From: Rallus limicola
Taxonomy: Eukaryota; Chordata; Aves; Gruiformes; Rallidae
Assembly (NCBI GenBank): GCA_022605955.1
Contig: JAKCOZ010000261.1
Coordinates: 62,001-126,000 of the forward strand
Direction of reading: 5' to 3'
Length of the DNA stretch: 64,000 bases
Shown: one piece after another, positions 44,759-56,081 of the stretch
Layout of the letters: each line of letters begins with the position of its first letter
Position numbering within the stretch: the stretch's first letter is position 1
The notes under the pieces: generated by a model
Told to the model about the DNA's origin: nothing
The model's database searches: none
Seen by the model: the letters and a program-made list of their open reading frames with translations, nothing else
Position numbers and translations under genes: made by a program

Positions 44759-47700
44759 CACGAGCAGACCCTGTCACTTTGGCTCTCAGCCTTTTCCTTT
44801 GCCTGGAAAGAGGGAACATGCCTGGAACCTCCTACGGTGCTTTTCTCGGCACTAGCAGACTGCAATTCAAACCATGCTAAACGTCCTGCAATAACTCCCA
44901 AAGTAAAGAAGCTAGGCCTGAAAGGCATAGCTTGTCTGAAACCTCCTAACATGACACACGAGCAGCCCCTGTCACTTTGGTTCTCAGCCTTTTCCTTTGC
45001 CTGGAAAGAGGGAACATGCCTGGAACCTCCTACGGTGCTTTTCTCGGCCCTAGCAGACTGCAGTTCAAAACATGCTAAACGTCCAGCAATAACTCCCAAA
45101 GTAAAGAAGCTAGGCCTGAAAGGCATAGCTTGTCTGAAACCTCCTAACATGACACACGAGCAGCCCCTGTCACTTTGGTTCTCAGCCTTTTCCTTTGCCT
45201 GGAAAGAGGGAACATGCCTGGAACCTCCTACGGTGCTTTTCTCGGCCCTAGCAGACTGCAGTTCAAAACATGCTAAACGTCCAGCAATAACTCCCAAAGT
45301 AAAGAAGCTAGGCCTGAAAGGCATAGCTTGTCTGAAACCTCCTAACAGGACACACGAGCAGCCCCTGTCACTTTGGTTCTCAGCCTTTTCCTTTGCCTGG
45401 AAAGAGGGAACATGCCTGGAACCTCCTACGGTGCTTTTCTCGGCCCTAGCAGACTGCAGTTCAAAACATGCTAAACGTCCAGCAATAACTCCCAAAGTAA
45501 AGAAGCTAGGCCTGAAAGGCATAGCTTGTCTGAAACCTCCTAACAGGACACCCGAGCAGACCCTGTCACTTTGGCTCTCAGCCTTTTCCTTTGCCTGGAA
45601 AGAGGGAACATGCCTGGAACCTCCTTCGGTGCTTTTCTCGGCCCTAGCAGACTGCAGTTCAAAACATGCTAATCGTTTAGCAATAACTCCCAAAGTAAAG
45701 AAGCTAGGCCTGAAAGGCATAGCTTGTCTGAAACCTCCTAACAGGACACCCGAGCAGACCCTGTCACTTTGGCTCTCAGCCTTTTCCTTTGCCTGGAAAG
45801 AGGGAACATGCCTGGAACCTCCTACGGTGTTTTTCTCGGCCCTAGCAGACTGCAGTTCAAAACATGCTAAACGTCCAGCAATAACTCCCAAAGTAAAGAA
45901 GCTAGGCCTGAAAGGCATAGCTTGTCTGAAACCTCCTAACAGGACACCCGAGCAGCACCTGTCACTTTGGCTCTCAGCCTTTTCCTTTGCCTGGAAAGAG
46001 GGAACATGCCTGGAACCTCCTACGGTGCTTTTCTCGGCCCTAGCAGACTGCAGTTCAAAACATGCTAAACGTCCAGCAATAACTCCCAAAGGAAAGAAGC
46101 TAGGCCTGAAAGGCATAGCTTGTCTGAAACCTCCTAACAGGACACAAGAGCAGACCCTGTCACTTTGGCTCTCAGCCTTTTCCTTTGCCTGGAAAGAGGG
46201 AACATTCCTGGAACCTCCTACGGTGCTTTTCTCGGCCCTAGCAGACTGCAGTTCAAAACATGCTAAACGTCCAGCAATAACTCCCAAAGTAAAGAAGCTA
46301 GGCCTGAAAGACATAGCTTGTCTGAAACCTCCTAACAGGACACACGAGCAGCCCCTGTCACTTTGGCTCTCAGCCTTTTCCTTTGCCTGGAAAGAGGGAA
46401 CATGCCTGGAACCTCCTACGGTGCTTTTCTCGGCCCTAGCAGACTGCAGTTCAAAACATGCTAAACGTCCAGCAATAACTCCCAAAGTAAAGAAGCTAGG
46501 CCTGAAAGGCATAGCTTGTCTGAAACCTCCTAACAGGACACACGAGCAGACCCTGTCACTTTGGCTCTCAGCCTTTTCCTTTGCCTGGAAAGAGGGAACA
46601 TGCCTGGAACCTCCTTCGGTGCTTTTCTCGGCCCTAGCAGACTGCAGTTCAAAACATGCTAAACGTCCAGCAATAACTCCCAAAGTAAAGAAGCTAGGCC
46701 TGAAAGGCATAGCTTGTCTGAAACCTCCTAACATGACACACGAGCAGCCCCTGTCACTTTGGTTCTCAGCCTTTTCCTTTGCCTGGAAAGAGGGAACATG
46801 CCTGGAACATACTACGGTGCTTTTCTCGGCCCTAGCAGACTGCAGTTCAAAACATGCTAAACGTCCAGCAATAACTCCCAAAGTAAAGAAGCTAGGCCTG
46901 AAAGGCATAGCTTGTCTGAAACCTCCTAAGAGGACACACGAGCAGACCCTGTCACTTTGGCTCTCAGCCTTTTCCTTTGCCTGGAAAGAGGGAACATGCC
47001 TGGAACCTCCTACGGTGCTTTTCTCGGCACTAGCAGACTGCAATTCAAACCATGCTAAACGTCCTGCAATAACTCCCAAAGTAAAGAAGCTAGGCCTGAA
47101 AGGCATAGCTTGTCTGAAACCTCCTAACATGACACACGAGCAGCCCCTGTCACTTTGGTTCTCAGCCTTTTCCTTTGCCTGGAAAGAGGGAACATGCCTG
47201 GAACCTCCTACGGTGCTTTTCTCGGCCCTAGCAGACTGCAGTTCAAAACATGCTAAACGTCCAGCAATAACTCCCAAAGTAAAGAAGCTAGGCCTGAAAG
47301 GCATAGCTTGTCTGAAACCTCCTAACATGACACACGAGCAGCCCCTGTCACTTTGGTTCTCAGCCTTTTCCTTTGCCTGGAAAGAGGGAACATGCCTGGA
47401 ACCTCCTACGGTGCTTTTCTCGGCCCTAGCAGACTGCAGTTCAAAACATGCTAAACGTCCAGCAATAACTCCCAAAGTAAAGAAGCTAGGCCTGAAAGGC
47501 ATAGCTTGTCTGAAACCTCCTAACAGGACACACGAGCAGCCCCTGTCACTTTGGTTCTCAGCCTTTTCCTTTGCCTGGAAAGAGGGAACATGCCTGGAAC
47601 CTCCTACGGTGCTTTTCTCGGCCCTAGCAGACTGCAGTTCAAAACATGCTAAACGTCCAGCAATAACTCCCAAAGTAAAGAAGCTAGGCCTGAAAGGCAT

Positions 47701-48499
47701 AGCTTGTCTGAAACCTCCTAACAGGACACACGAGCAGACCCTGTCACTTTGGCTCTCAGCCTTTTCCTTTGCCTGGAAAGAGGGAACATGCCTGGAAACT
47801 CCTACGGTGCTTTTCTCGGCCCTAGCAGACTGCAATTCAAAACATGCTAAACGTCCAGCAATAACTCCTAAAGTAAAGAAGCTAGGCCTGAAAGGCATAG
47901 CTTGTCTGAAACCTCCTAACATGACACACGAGCAGCCCCTGTCACTTTGGTTCTCAGCCTTTTCCTTTGCCTGGAAAGAGGGAACATGCCTGGAACCTCC
48001 TACGGTGCTTTTCTCGGCCCTAGCAGACTGCAGTTCAAAACATGCTAAACGTCCAGCAATAACTCCCAAAGTAAAGAAGCTAGGCCTGAAAGGCATAGCT
48101 TGTCTGAAACCTCCTAACAGGACACACGAGCAGCCCCTCTCACTTTGGATCTCAGCCTTTTCCTTTGCCTGGAAAGAGGGAACATGCCTGGAACCTCCTA
48201 CGGTGCTTTTCTCGGCCCTAGCAGACTGCAGTTCAAAACATGCTAAACGTCCAGCAATAACTCCCAAAGTAAAGAAGCTAGGCCTGAAAGGCATAGCTTG
48301 TCTGAAACCTCCTAACATGACACACGAGCAGCCCCTGTCACTTTGGTTCTCAGCCTTTTCCTTTGCCTGGAAAGAGGGAACATGCCTGGAACATCCTACG
48401 GTGCTTTTCTCGGCCCTAGCAGACTGCAGTTCAAAACATGCTAAACGTCCAGCAATAACTCCCAAAGTAAAGAAGCTAGGCATGAAAGGCATAGCTTGT
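44738..48499 (+). repeat. Block 21: 19 monomers
   Basis: The first part copies block 20. Near 46,929-47,055 a post-junction-type monomer (aagagg, ggcactag, caattcaaacc) follows an ordinary one without a palindrome. Private variants are catactacgg (near 46,808), ggaaactcctacgg (near 47,797) and cccctctcac (near 48,134). The end (caattc, ggatctcag, gaacatcc) recurs as block 23 at +3,064 bp. Confidence 0.87.
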
Positions 48500-48567
48500 C
48501 CTGTTAGGAGGATTCAGACAAGCTAGGCCTGAAAGGCATAGCTTGTCTGAAACCTCCTAACAGGACA
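48497..48567. repeat. Junction palindrome 21 (gattc type)
   Basis: Arms 48,497-48,525 and 48,539-48,567. The left arm reads ggaggattc, giving one mismatch against gaaacctcc. It is the first of four consecutive copies of this subtype. Confidence 0.92.
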
Positions 48568-50724
48568 CACGAGCAGCCCCTGTCACTTTGGCTCTCAGCC
48601 TTTTCCTTTGCCTGGAAAGAGGGAACATGCCTGGAACCTCCTACGGTGCTTTTCTCGGCCCTAGCAGACTGCAGTTCAAAACATGCTAAACGTCCAGCAA
48701 TAACTCCCAAAGTAAAGAAGCTAGGCCTGAAAGGCATAGCTTGTCTGAAACCTCCTAACAGGACACACGAGCAGACCCTGTCACTTTGGCTCTTAGCCTT
48801 TTCCTTTGCCTGGAAAGAGGGAACATGCCTGGAACCTCCTACGGTGCTTTTCTCGGCCCTAGCAGACTGCAGTTCAAAACATGCTAAACGTCCAGCAATA
48901 ACTCCCAAAGTAAAGAAGCTAGGCCTGAAAGGCATAGCTTGTCTGAAACCTCCTAACAGGACACACGAGCAGCCCCTGTCACTTTGGCTCTCAGCCTTTT
49001 CCTTTGCCTGGAAAGAGGGAACATGCCTGGAACCTCCTACGGTGCTTTTCTCGGCCCTAGCAGACTGCAGCTCAAAACATGCTAAACGTCCAGCAATAAC
49101 TCCCAAAGTAAAGAAGCTAGGCCTGAAAGGCATAGCTTGTCTGAAACCTCCTAACAGGACACCCGAGCAGACCCTGTCACTTTGGCTCTCAGCCTTTTCC
49201 TTTGCCTGGAAAGAGGGAACATGCCTGGAACCTCCTACGGTGCTTTTCTCGGCCCTAGCAGACTGCAGTTCAAAACATGCTAAACGTCCAGCAATAACTC
49301 CCAAAGTAAAGAAGCTAGGCCTGAAAGGCATAGCTTGTCTGAAACCTCCTAACAGGACACACGAGCAGACCCTGTCACTTTGGCTCTACGCCTTTTCCTT
49401 TGCCTGGAAAGAGAGAACATGCCTGGAACCTCCTACGGTGCTTTTCTCGGCCCTAGCAGACTGCAGTTCAAAACATGCTAAACGTCCAGCAATAACTCCC
49501 AAAGTAAAGAAGCTAGGCCTGAAAGGCATAGCTTGTCTGAAACCTCCTAACATGACACACGAGCAGCCCCTGTCACTTTGGTTCTCAGCCTTTTCCTTTG
49601 CCTGGAAAGAGGGAACATGCCTGGAACCTCCTACGGTGTTTTTCTCGGCCCTAGCAGACTGCAGTTCAAAACATGCTAAACGTCCAGCAATAACTCCCAA
49701 AGTAAAGAAGCTAGGCCTGAAAGGCATAGCTTGTCTGAAACCTCCTAACAGGACACATGAGCAGCACCTGTCACTTTGGCTCTCAGCCTTTTCCTTTGCC
49801 TGGAAAGAGGGAACATGCCTGGAACCTCCTACGGTGCTTTTCTCGGCCCTAGCAGACTGCAGTTCAAAACATGCTAAACGTCCAGCAATAACTCCCAAAG
49901 TAAAGAAGCTAGGCCTGAAAGGCATAGCTTGTCTGAAACCTCCTAACAGGACACAAGAGCAGACCCTGTCACTTTGGCTCTCAGCCTTTTCCTTTGCCTG
50001 GAAAGAGGGAACATTCCTGGAACCTCCTACGGTGCTTTTCTCGGCCCTAGCAGACTGCAGTTCAAAACATGCTAAACGTCCAGCAATAACTCCCAAAGTA
50101 AAGAAGCTAGGCCTGAAAGACATAGCTTGTCTGAAACCTCCTAACAGGACACACGAGCAGCCCCTGTCACTTTGGCTCTCAGCCTTTTCCTTTGCCTGGA
50201 AAGAGGGAACATGCCTGGAACCTCCTACGGTGCTTTTCTCGGCCCTAGCAGACTGCAGTTCAAAACATGCTAAACGTCCAGCAATAACTCCCAAAGTAAA
50301 GAAGCTAGGCCTGAAAGGCATAGCTTGTCTGAAACCTCCTAACAGGACACACGAGCAGCCCCTGTCACTTTGGCTCTCAGCCTTTTCCTTTGCCTGGAAA
50401 GAGGGAACATGCCTGGAACCTCCTACGGTGCTTTTCTCGGCCCTAGCAGACTGCAGTTCAAAACATGCTAAACGTCCAGCAATAACTCCCAAAGTAAAGA
50501 AGCTAGGCCTGAAAGGCATAGCTTGTCTGAAACCTCCTAACATGACACACGAGCAGCCCCTGTCACTTTGGTTCTCAGCCTTTTCCTTTGCCTGGAAAGA
50601 GGGAACATGCCTGGAACATCCTACGGTGCTTTTCTCGGCCCTAGCAGACTGCAGTTCAAAACATGCTAAACGTCCAGCAATAACTCCCAAAGTAAAGAAG
50701 CTAGGCATGAAAGGCATAGCTTGT
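48547..50724 (+). repeat. Block 22: 11 monomers
   Basis: Markers are ctcttagcc (near 48,791), tctacgcc with gagagaac (near 49,385-49,414, shared with blocks 14 and 15), tgtttttctc (near 49,636), acaagag with gaacattcctgg and gaaagacatagc (near 49,954-50,122, shared with block 16), and gaacatcctacgg in the penultimate monomer. Confidence 0.88.
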
Positions 50725-50792
50725 CCTGTTAGGAGGATTCAGACAAGCTAGGCCTGAAAGGCATAGCTTGTCTGAAACCTCCTAACAGGACA
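50722..50792. repeat. Junction palindrome 22 (gattc type)
   Basis: Arms 50,722-50,750 and 50,764-50,792, one mismatch. Confidence 0.92.
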
Positions 50793-51563
50793 CACGAGCA
50801 GACCCTGTCACTTTTGCTCTCAGCCTTTTCCTTTGCCTGGAAAGAGGGAACATGCCTGGAACCTCCTACGGTGCTTTTCTCGGCCCTAGCAGACTGCAAT
50901 TCAAAACATGCTAAACGTCCAGCAATAACTCCCAAAGTAAAGAAGCTAGGCCTGCAAGGCATAGCTTGTCTGAAACCTCCTAACATGACACACGAGCAGC
51001 CCCTGTCACTTTGGTTCTCAGCCTTTTCCTTTGCCTGGAAAGAGGGAACATGCCTGGAACCTCCTACGGTGCTTTTCTCGGCCCTAGCAGACTGCAGTTC
51101 AAAACATGCTAAACGTCCAGCAATAACTCCCAAAGTAAAGAAGCTAGGCCTGAAAGGCATAGCTTGTCTGAAACCTCCTAACAGGACACACGAGCAGCCC
51201 CTGTCACTTTGGATCTCAGCCTTTTCCTTTGCCTGGAAAGAGGGAACATGCCTGGAACCTCCTACGGTGCTTTTCTCGGCCCTAGCAGACTGCAGTTCAA
51301 AACATGCTAAACGTCCAGCAATAACTCCCAAAGTAAAGAAGCTAGGCCTGAAAGGCATAGCTTGTCTGAAACCTCCTAACATGACACACGAGCAGCCCCT
51401 GTCACTTTGGTTCTCAGCCTTTTCCTTTGCCTGGAAAGAGGGAACATGCCTGGAACATCCTACGGTGCTTTTCTCGGCCCTAGCAGACTGCAGTTCAAAA
51501 CATGCTAAACGTCCAGCAATAACTCCCAAAGTAAAGAAGCTAGGCATGAAAGGCATAGCTTGT
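50772..51563 (+). repeat. Block 23: 4 monomers
   Basis: It copies the last four monomers of block 21 (caattc, atgacac plus ggttctc, ggatctcag, gaacatcc). Private changes are cttttgctctc (near 50,812) and ctgcaaggc (near 50,953). Confidence 0.88.
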
Positions 51564-51631
51564 CCTGTTAGGAGGATTCAGACAAGCTAGGCCTGAAAGG
51601 CATAGCTTGTCTGAAACCTCCTAACAGGACA
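51561..51631. repeat. Junction palindrome 23 (gattc type)
   Basis: Arms 51,561-51,589 and 51,603-51,631, one mismatch. Confidence 0.92.
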
Positions 51632-53392
51632 CACGAGCAGCCCCTGTCACTTTGGCTCTCAGCCTTTTCCTTTGCCTGGAAAGAGGGAACATGCCTGGAA
51701 CCTCCTACGGTGCTTTTCTCGGCCCTAGCAGACTGCAGTTCAAAACATGCTAAACGTCCAGCAATAACTCCCAAAGTAAAGAAGCTAGGCCTGAAAGGCA
51801 TAGCTTGTCTGAAACCTCCTAACAGGACACACGAGCAGCCCCTGTCACTTTGGCTCTCAGCCTTTTCCTTTGCCTGGAAAGAGGGAACATGCCTGGAACC
51901 TCCTACGGTGCTTTTCTCGGCCCTAGCAGACTGCAGCTCAAAACATGCTAAACGTCCAGCAATAACTCCCAAAGTAAAGAAGCTAGGCCTGAAAGGCATA
52001 GCTTGTCTGAAACCTCCTAACAGGACACCCGAGCAGACCCTGTCACTTTGGCTCTCAGCCTTTTCCTTTGCCTGGAAAGAGGGAACATGCCTGGAACCTC
52101 CTACGGTGCTTTTCTCGGCCCTAGCAGACTGCAGTTCAAAACATGCTAAACGTCCAGCAATAACTCCCAAAGTAAAGAAGCTAGGCCTGAAAGGCATAGC
52201 TTGTCTGAAACCTCCTAACAGGACACCCGAGCAGACCCTGTCACTTTGGCTCTCAGCCTTTTCCTTTGCCTGGAAAGAGGGAACATGCCTGGAACCACCT
52301 ACGGTGCTTTTCTCGGCCCTAGCAGACTGCAGTTCAAAACATGCTAAACGTCCAGCAATAACTCCCAAAGTAAAGAAGCTAGGCCTGAAAGGCATAGCTT
52401 GTCTGAAACCTCCTAACAGGACACATGAGCAACACCTGTCACTTTGGCTCTCAGCCTTTTCCTTTGCCTGGAAAGAGGGAACATGCCTGGAACCTCCTAC
52501 GGTGCTTTTCTCGGCCCTAGCAGACTGCAGTTCAAAACATGCTAAACGTCCAGCAATAACTCCCAAAGTAAAGAAGCTAGGCCTGAAAGGCATAGCTTGT
52601 CTGAAACCTCCTAACAGGACACACGAGCAGACCCTGTCACTTTGGCTCTCAGCCTTTTCCTTTGCCTGGAAAGAGGGAACATGCCTGGAACCTCCTACGG
52701 TGCTTTTCTCGGCCCTAGCAGACTGCAGTTCAAAACATGCTAAACGTCCAGCAATAACTCCCAAAGTAAAGAAGCTAGGCCTGAAAGGCATAGCTTGTCT
52801 GAAACCTCCTAACAGGACACACGAGCAGCCCCTGTCACTTTGGCTCTCAGCCTTTTCCTTTGCCTGGAAAGAGAGAACATGCCTGGAACCTCCTACGGTG
52901 CTTTTCTCGGCCCTAGCAGACTGCAGTTCAAAACATGCTAAACGTCCAGCAATAACTCCCAAAGTAAAGAAGCTAGGCATGAAAGGCATAGCTTGTCTGA
53001 AACCTCCTAACAGGACACACGAGCAGACCCTGTCACTTTTGCTCTCAGCCTTTTCCTTTGCCTGGAAAGAGGGAACATGCCTGGAACCTCCTACGGTGCT
53101 TTTCTCGGCCCTAGCAGACTGCAGTTCAAAATGTGCTAAACGTCCAGCAATAACTCCCAAAGTAAAGAAGCTAGGCCTGAAAGGCATAGCTTGTCTGAAA
53201 CCTCCTAACATGACACACGAGCAGCCCCTGTCACTTTGGTTCTCAGCCTTTTCCTTTGCCTGGAAAGAGGGAACATGCCTGGAACATCCTACGGTGCTTT
53301 TCTCGGCCCTAGCAGACTGCAGTTCAAAACATGCTAAACATCCAGCAATAACTCCCAAAGTAAAGAAGCTAGGCATGAAAGGCATAGCTTGT
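51611..53392 (+). repeat. Block 24: 9 monomers
   Basis: Markers are cagctc, two acacccgag monomers (near 52,025 and 52,223), catgagcaacacc (near 52,425), gagagaac (near 52,870), cttttgctctc (near 53,037) and aaaatgtgc (near 53,128). The stretch 51,950-52,780 recurs at +3,215 bp in block 25. Confidence 0.88.
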
Positions 53393-53460
53393 CCTGTTAG
53401 GAGGATTCAGACAAGCTAGTCCTGAAAGTCATAGCTTGTCTGAAACCTCCTAACAGGACA
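53390..53460. repeat. Junction palindrome 24 (gattc type, altered spacer)
   Basis: Arms 53,390-53,418 and 53,432-53,460, with the gattc mismatch. The spacer reads gtcctgaaagtca: it shares the agtcat change with palindromes 5, 6, 11 and 12 but not their ccaga change, so it is mosaic. Confidence 0.91.
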
Positions 53461-56013
53461 CACGAGCAGACCCTGTCACTTTGGCTCTCAGCCTTTTCCT
53501 TTGCCTGGAAAGAGGGAACATGCCTGGAACCTCCTACGGTGCTTTTCTCGGCCCTAGCAGACTGCAATTCAAAACATGCTAAACGTCCAGCAATAACTCC
53601 CAAAGTAAAGAAGCTAGGCCTGAATGGCATAGCTTGTCTGAAACCTCCTAACATGACACACGAGCAGCCCCTGTCACTTTGCCTCTCAGCCTTTTCCTTT
53701 GCCTGGAAAGAGGGAACATGCCTGGAACCTCCTACGGTGCTTTTCTCGGCCCTAGCAGACTGCAGTTCAAAACATGCTAAACGTCCAGCAATAACTCCCA
53801 TAGTAAAGAAGCGAGGCCTGAAAGGCATAGCTTGTCTGAAACCTCCTAACAGGACACACGAGCAGCCCCTGTCACTTTGGCTCTCAGCCTCTTCCTTTGC
53901 CTGGAAAGAGGGAACATGCCTGGAACCTCCTACGGTGCTTTTCTCGGCCCGAGCAGACTGCAGTTCAAAACATGCTAAACGTCCAGCAATAACTCCCAAA
54001 GTAAAGAAGCTAGGCCTGAAAGGCATAGCTTGTCTGAAACCTCCTAACAGGACACACGAGCAGACCCTGTCACTTTGGTTCTCAGCCTTTTCCTTTGCCT
54101 GGAAAGAGGGAACATGCCTGGAACCTCCTACGGTGCTTTTCTCGGCTCTAGCAGACTGCAGTTCAAAACATGCTAAACGTCCAGCAATAACTCCCAAAGT
54201 AAAGAAGCTAGGCCTGAAAGGCATAGCTTGTCTGAAACCTCCTAACAGGACACACAAGCAGCCCCTGTCACTTTGGCTCTCAGCCTTTTCCTTTGCCTGG
54301 ATAGAGGGAACATGCCTGGAACCTCCTACGGTGCTTTTCTCGGCCCTAGCAGACTGCAGTTCAAAACATGCTAAACGTCCAGCAATAACTCCCAAAGTAA
54401 AGAAGCTAGGCCTGAAAGGCATAGCTTGTCTGAAACCTCCTAACAGGACACACGAGCAGCCCCTGTCACTTTGGCTCTCAGCCTTTTCCTTTGCCTGGAA
54501 AGAGGGAACATGCCTGGAACCTCCTACGGTGCTTTTCTCGGCCCTAGCAGACTGCAGTTCAAAACATGCTAAACGTCCAGCAATAACTCCCAAAGTAAAG
54601 AAGCTAGGCCTGAAAGGCATAGCTTGTCTGAAACCTCCTAACAGGACACACGAGCAGCCCCTGTCACTTTGGCTCTCAGCCTTTTCCTTTGCCTGGAAAG
54701 AGGGAACATGCCTGGAACCTCCTACGGTGCTTTTCTCGGCCGTAGCAGACTGCAGTTCAAAACATGCTAAACGTCCAGCAATAACTCCCAAAGTAAAGAA
54801 GCTAGGCCTGAAAGGCATAGCTTGTCTGAAACCTCCTAACATGACACACGAGCAGCCCCTGTCACTTTGGTTCTCAGCCTTTTCCTTTGCCTGGAAAGAG
54901 GGAACATGCCTGGAACCTCCTACGGTGCTTTTCTCGGCCCTAGCAGACTGCAGTTCAAAACATGCTAAACGTCCAGCAATAACTCCCAAAGTAAAGAAGC
55001 TAGGCCTGAAAGGCATAGCTCTTCTGAAACCTCCTAACAGGACACACGAGCAGCCCCTGTCACTTTGGCTCTCAGCCTTTTCCTTTGCCTGGAAAGAGGG
55101 AACATGCCTGGAACCTCCTACGGTGCTTTTCTCGGCCCTAGCAAACTGCAGCTCAAAACATGCTAAACGTCCAGCAATAACTCCCAAAGTAAAGAAGCTA
55201 GGCCTGAAAGGCATAGCTTGTCTGAAACCTCCTAACAGGACACCCGAGCAGACCCTGTCACTTTGGCTCTCAGCCTTTTCCTTTGCCTGGAAAGAGGGAA
55301 CATGCCTGGAACCTCCTACGGTGCTTTTCTCGGCCCTAGCAGACTGCAGTTCAAAACATGCTAAACGTCCAGCAATAACTCCCAAAGTAAAGAAGCTAGG
55401 CCTGAAAGGCATAGCTTGTCTGAAACCTCCTAACAGGACACCCGAGCAGACCCTGTCACTTTGGCTCTCAGCCTTTTCCTTTGCCTGGAAAGAGGGAACA
55501 TGCCTGGAACCTCCTACGGTGCTTTTCTCGGCCCTAGCAGACTGCAGTTCAAAACATGCTAAACGTCCAGCTATAACTCCCAAAGTAAAGAAGCTAGGCC
55601 TGAAAGGCATAGCTTGTCTGAAACCTCCTAACAGGACACATGAGCAACACCTGTCACTTTGGCTCTCAGCCTTTTCCTTTGCCTGGAAAGAGGGAACATG
55701 CCTGGAACCTCCTACGGTGCTTTTCTCGGCCCTAGCAGACTGCAGTTCAAAACATGCTAAACGTCCAGCAATAACTCCCAAAGTAAAGAAGCTAGGCCTG
55801 AAAGGCATAGCTTGTCTGAAACCTCCTAACAGGACACACGAGCAGACCCTGTCACTTTGGCTCTCAGCCTTTTCCTTTGCCTGGAAAGAGGGAACATGCC
55901 TGGAACCTCCTACGGTGCTTTTCTCGGCCCTAGCAGACTGCAGTTCAAAACATGCTAAACGTCCAGCAATAACTCCCAAAGTAAAGAAGCTAGGCATGAA
56001 AGGCATAGCTTGC
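53440..56013 (+). repeat. Block 25: 13 monomers, rich in private variants
   Basis: The first five monomers carry several changes seen only here: gaatggc (near 53,622), ttgcctctc (near 53,679), cccatagtaaag (near 53,798), gcctcttcc (near 53,888), ggcccgagc (near 53,947) and ggatagagg (near 54,299). The second half is homogeneous and shares the acacccgag / catgagcaacacc series with block 24. Confidence 0.87.
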
Positions 56014-56081
56014 CCTGTTAGGAGGTTTCAGACAAGCTAGGCCTGAAAGGCATAGCTTGTCTGAAACCTCCTAACAGGACA
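56011..56081. repeat. Junction palindrome 25 (near-perfect type)
   Basis: Arms 56,011-56,039 and 56,053-56,081. The core 26 bp are exact complements; the outer flank is tgccctg instead of tgtcctg, giving one mismatch in the last three base pairs. Confidence 0.92.

Noticed and set aside
44837..48526. Long plus-strand open frame (1,229 codons) as a gene
   Set aside because: Same reason: a 198-bp unit with no in-frame stop stays open by arithmetic. Elsewhere in the array the same frame is closed by the TAG variant in about 15 monomers.
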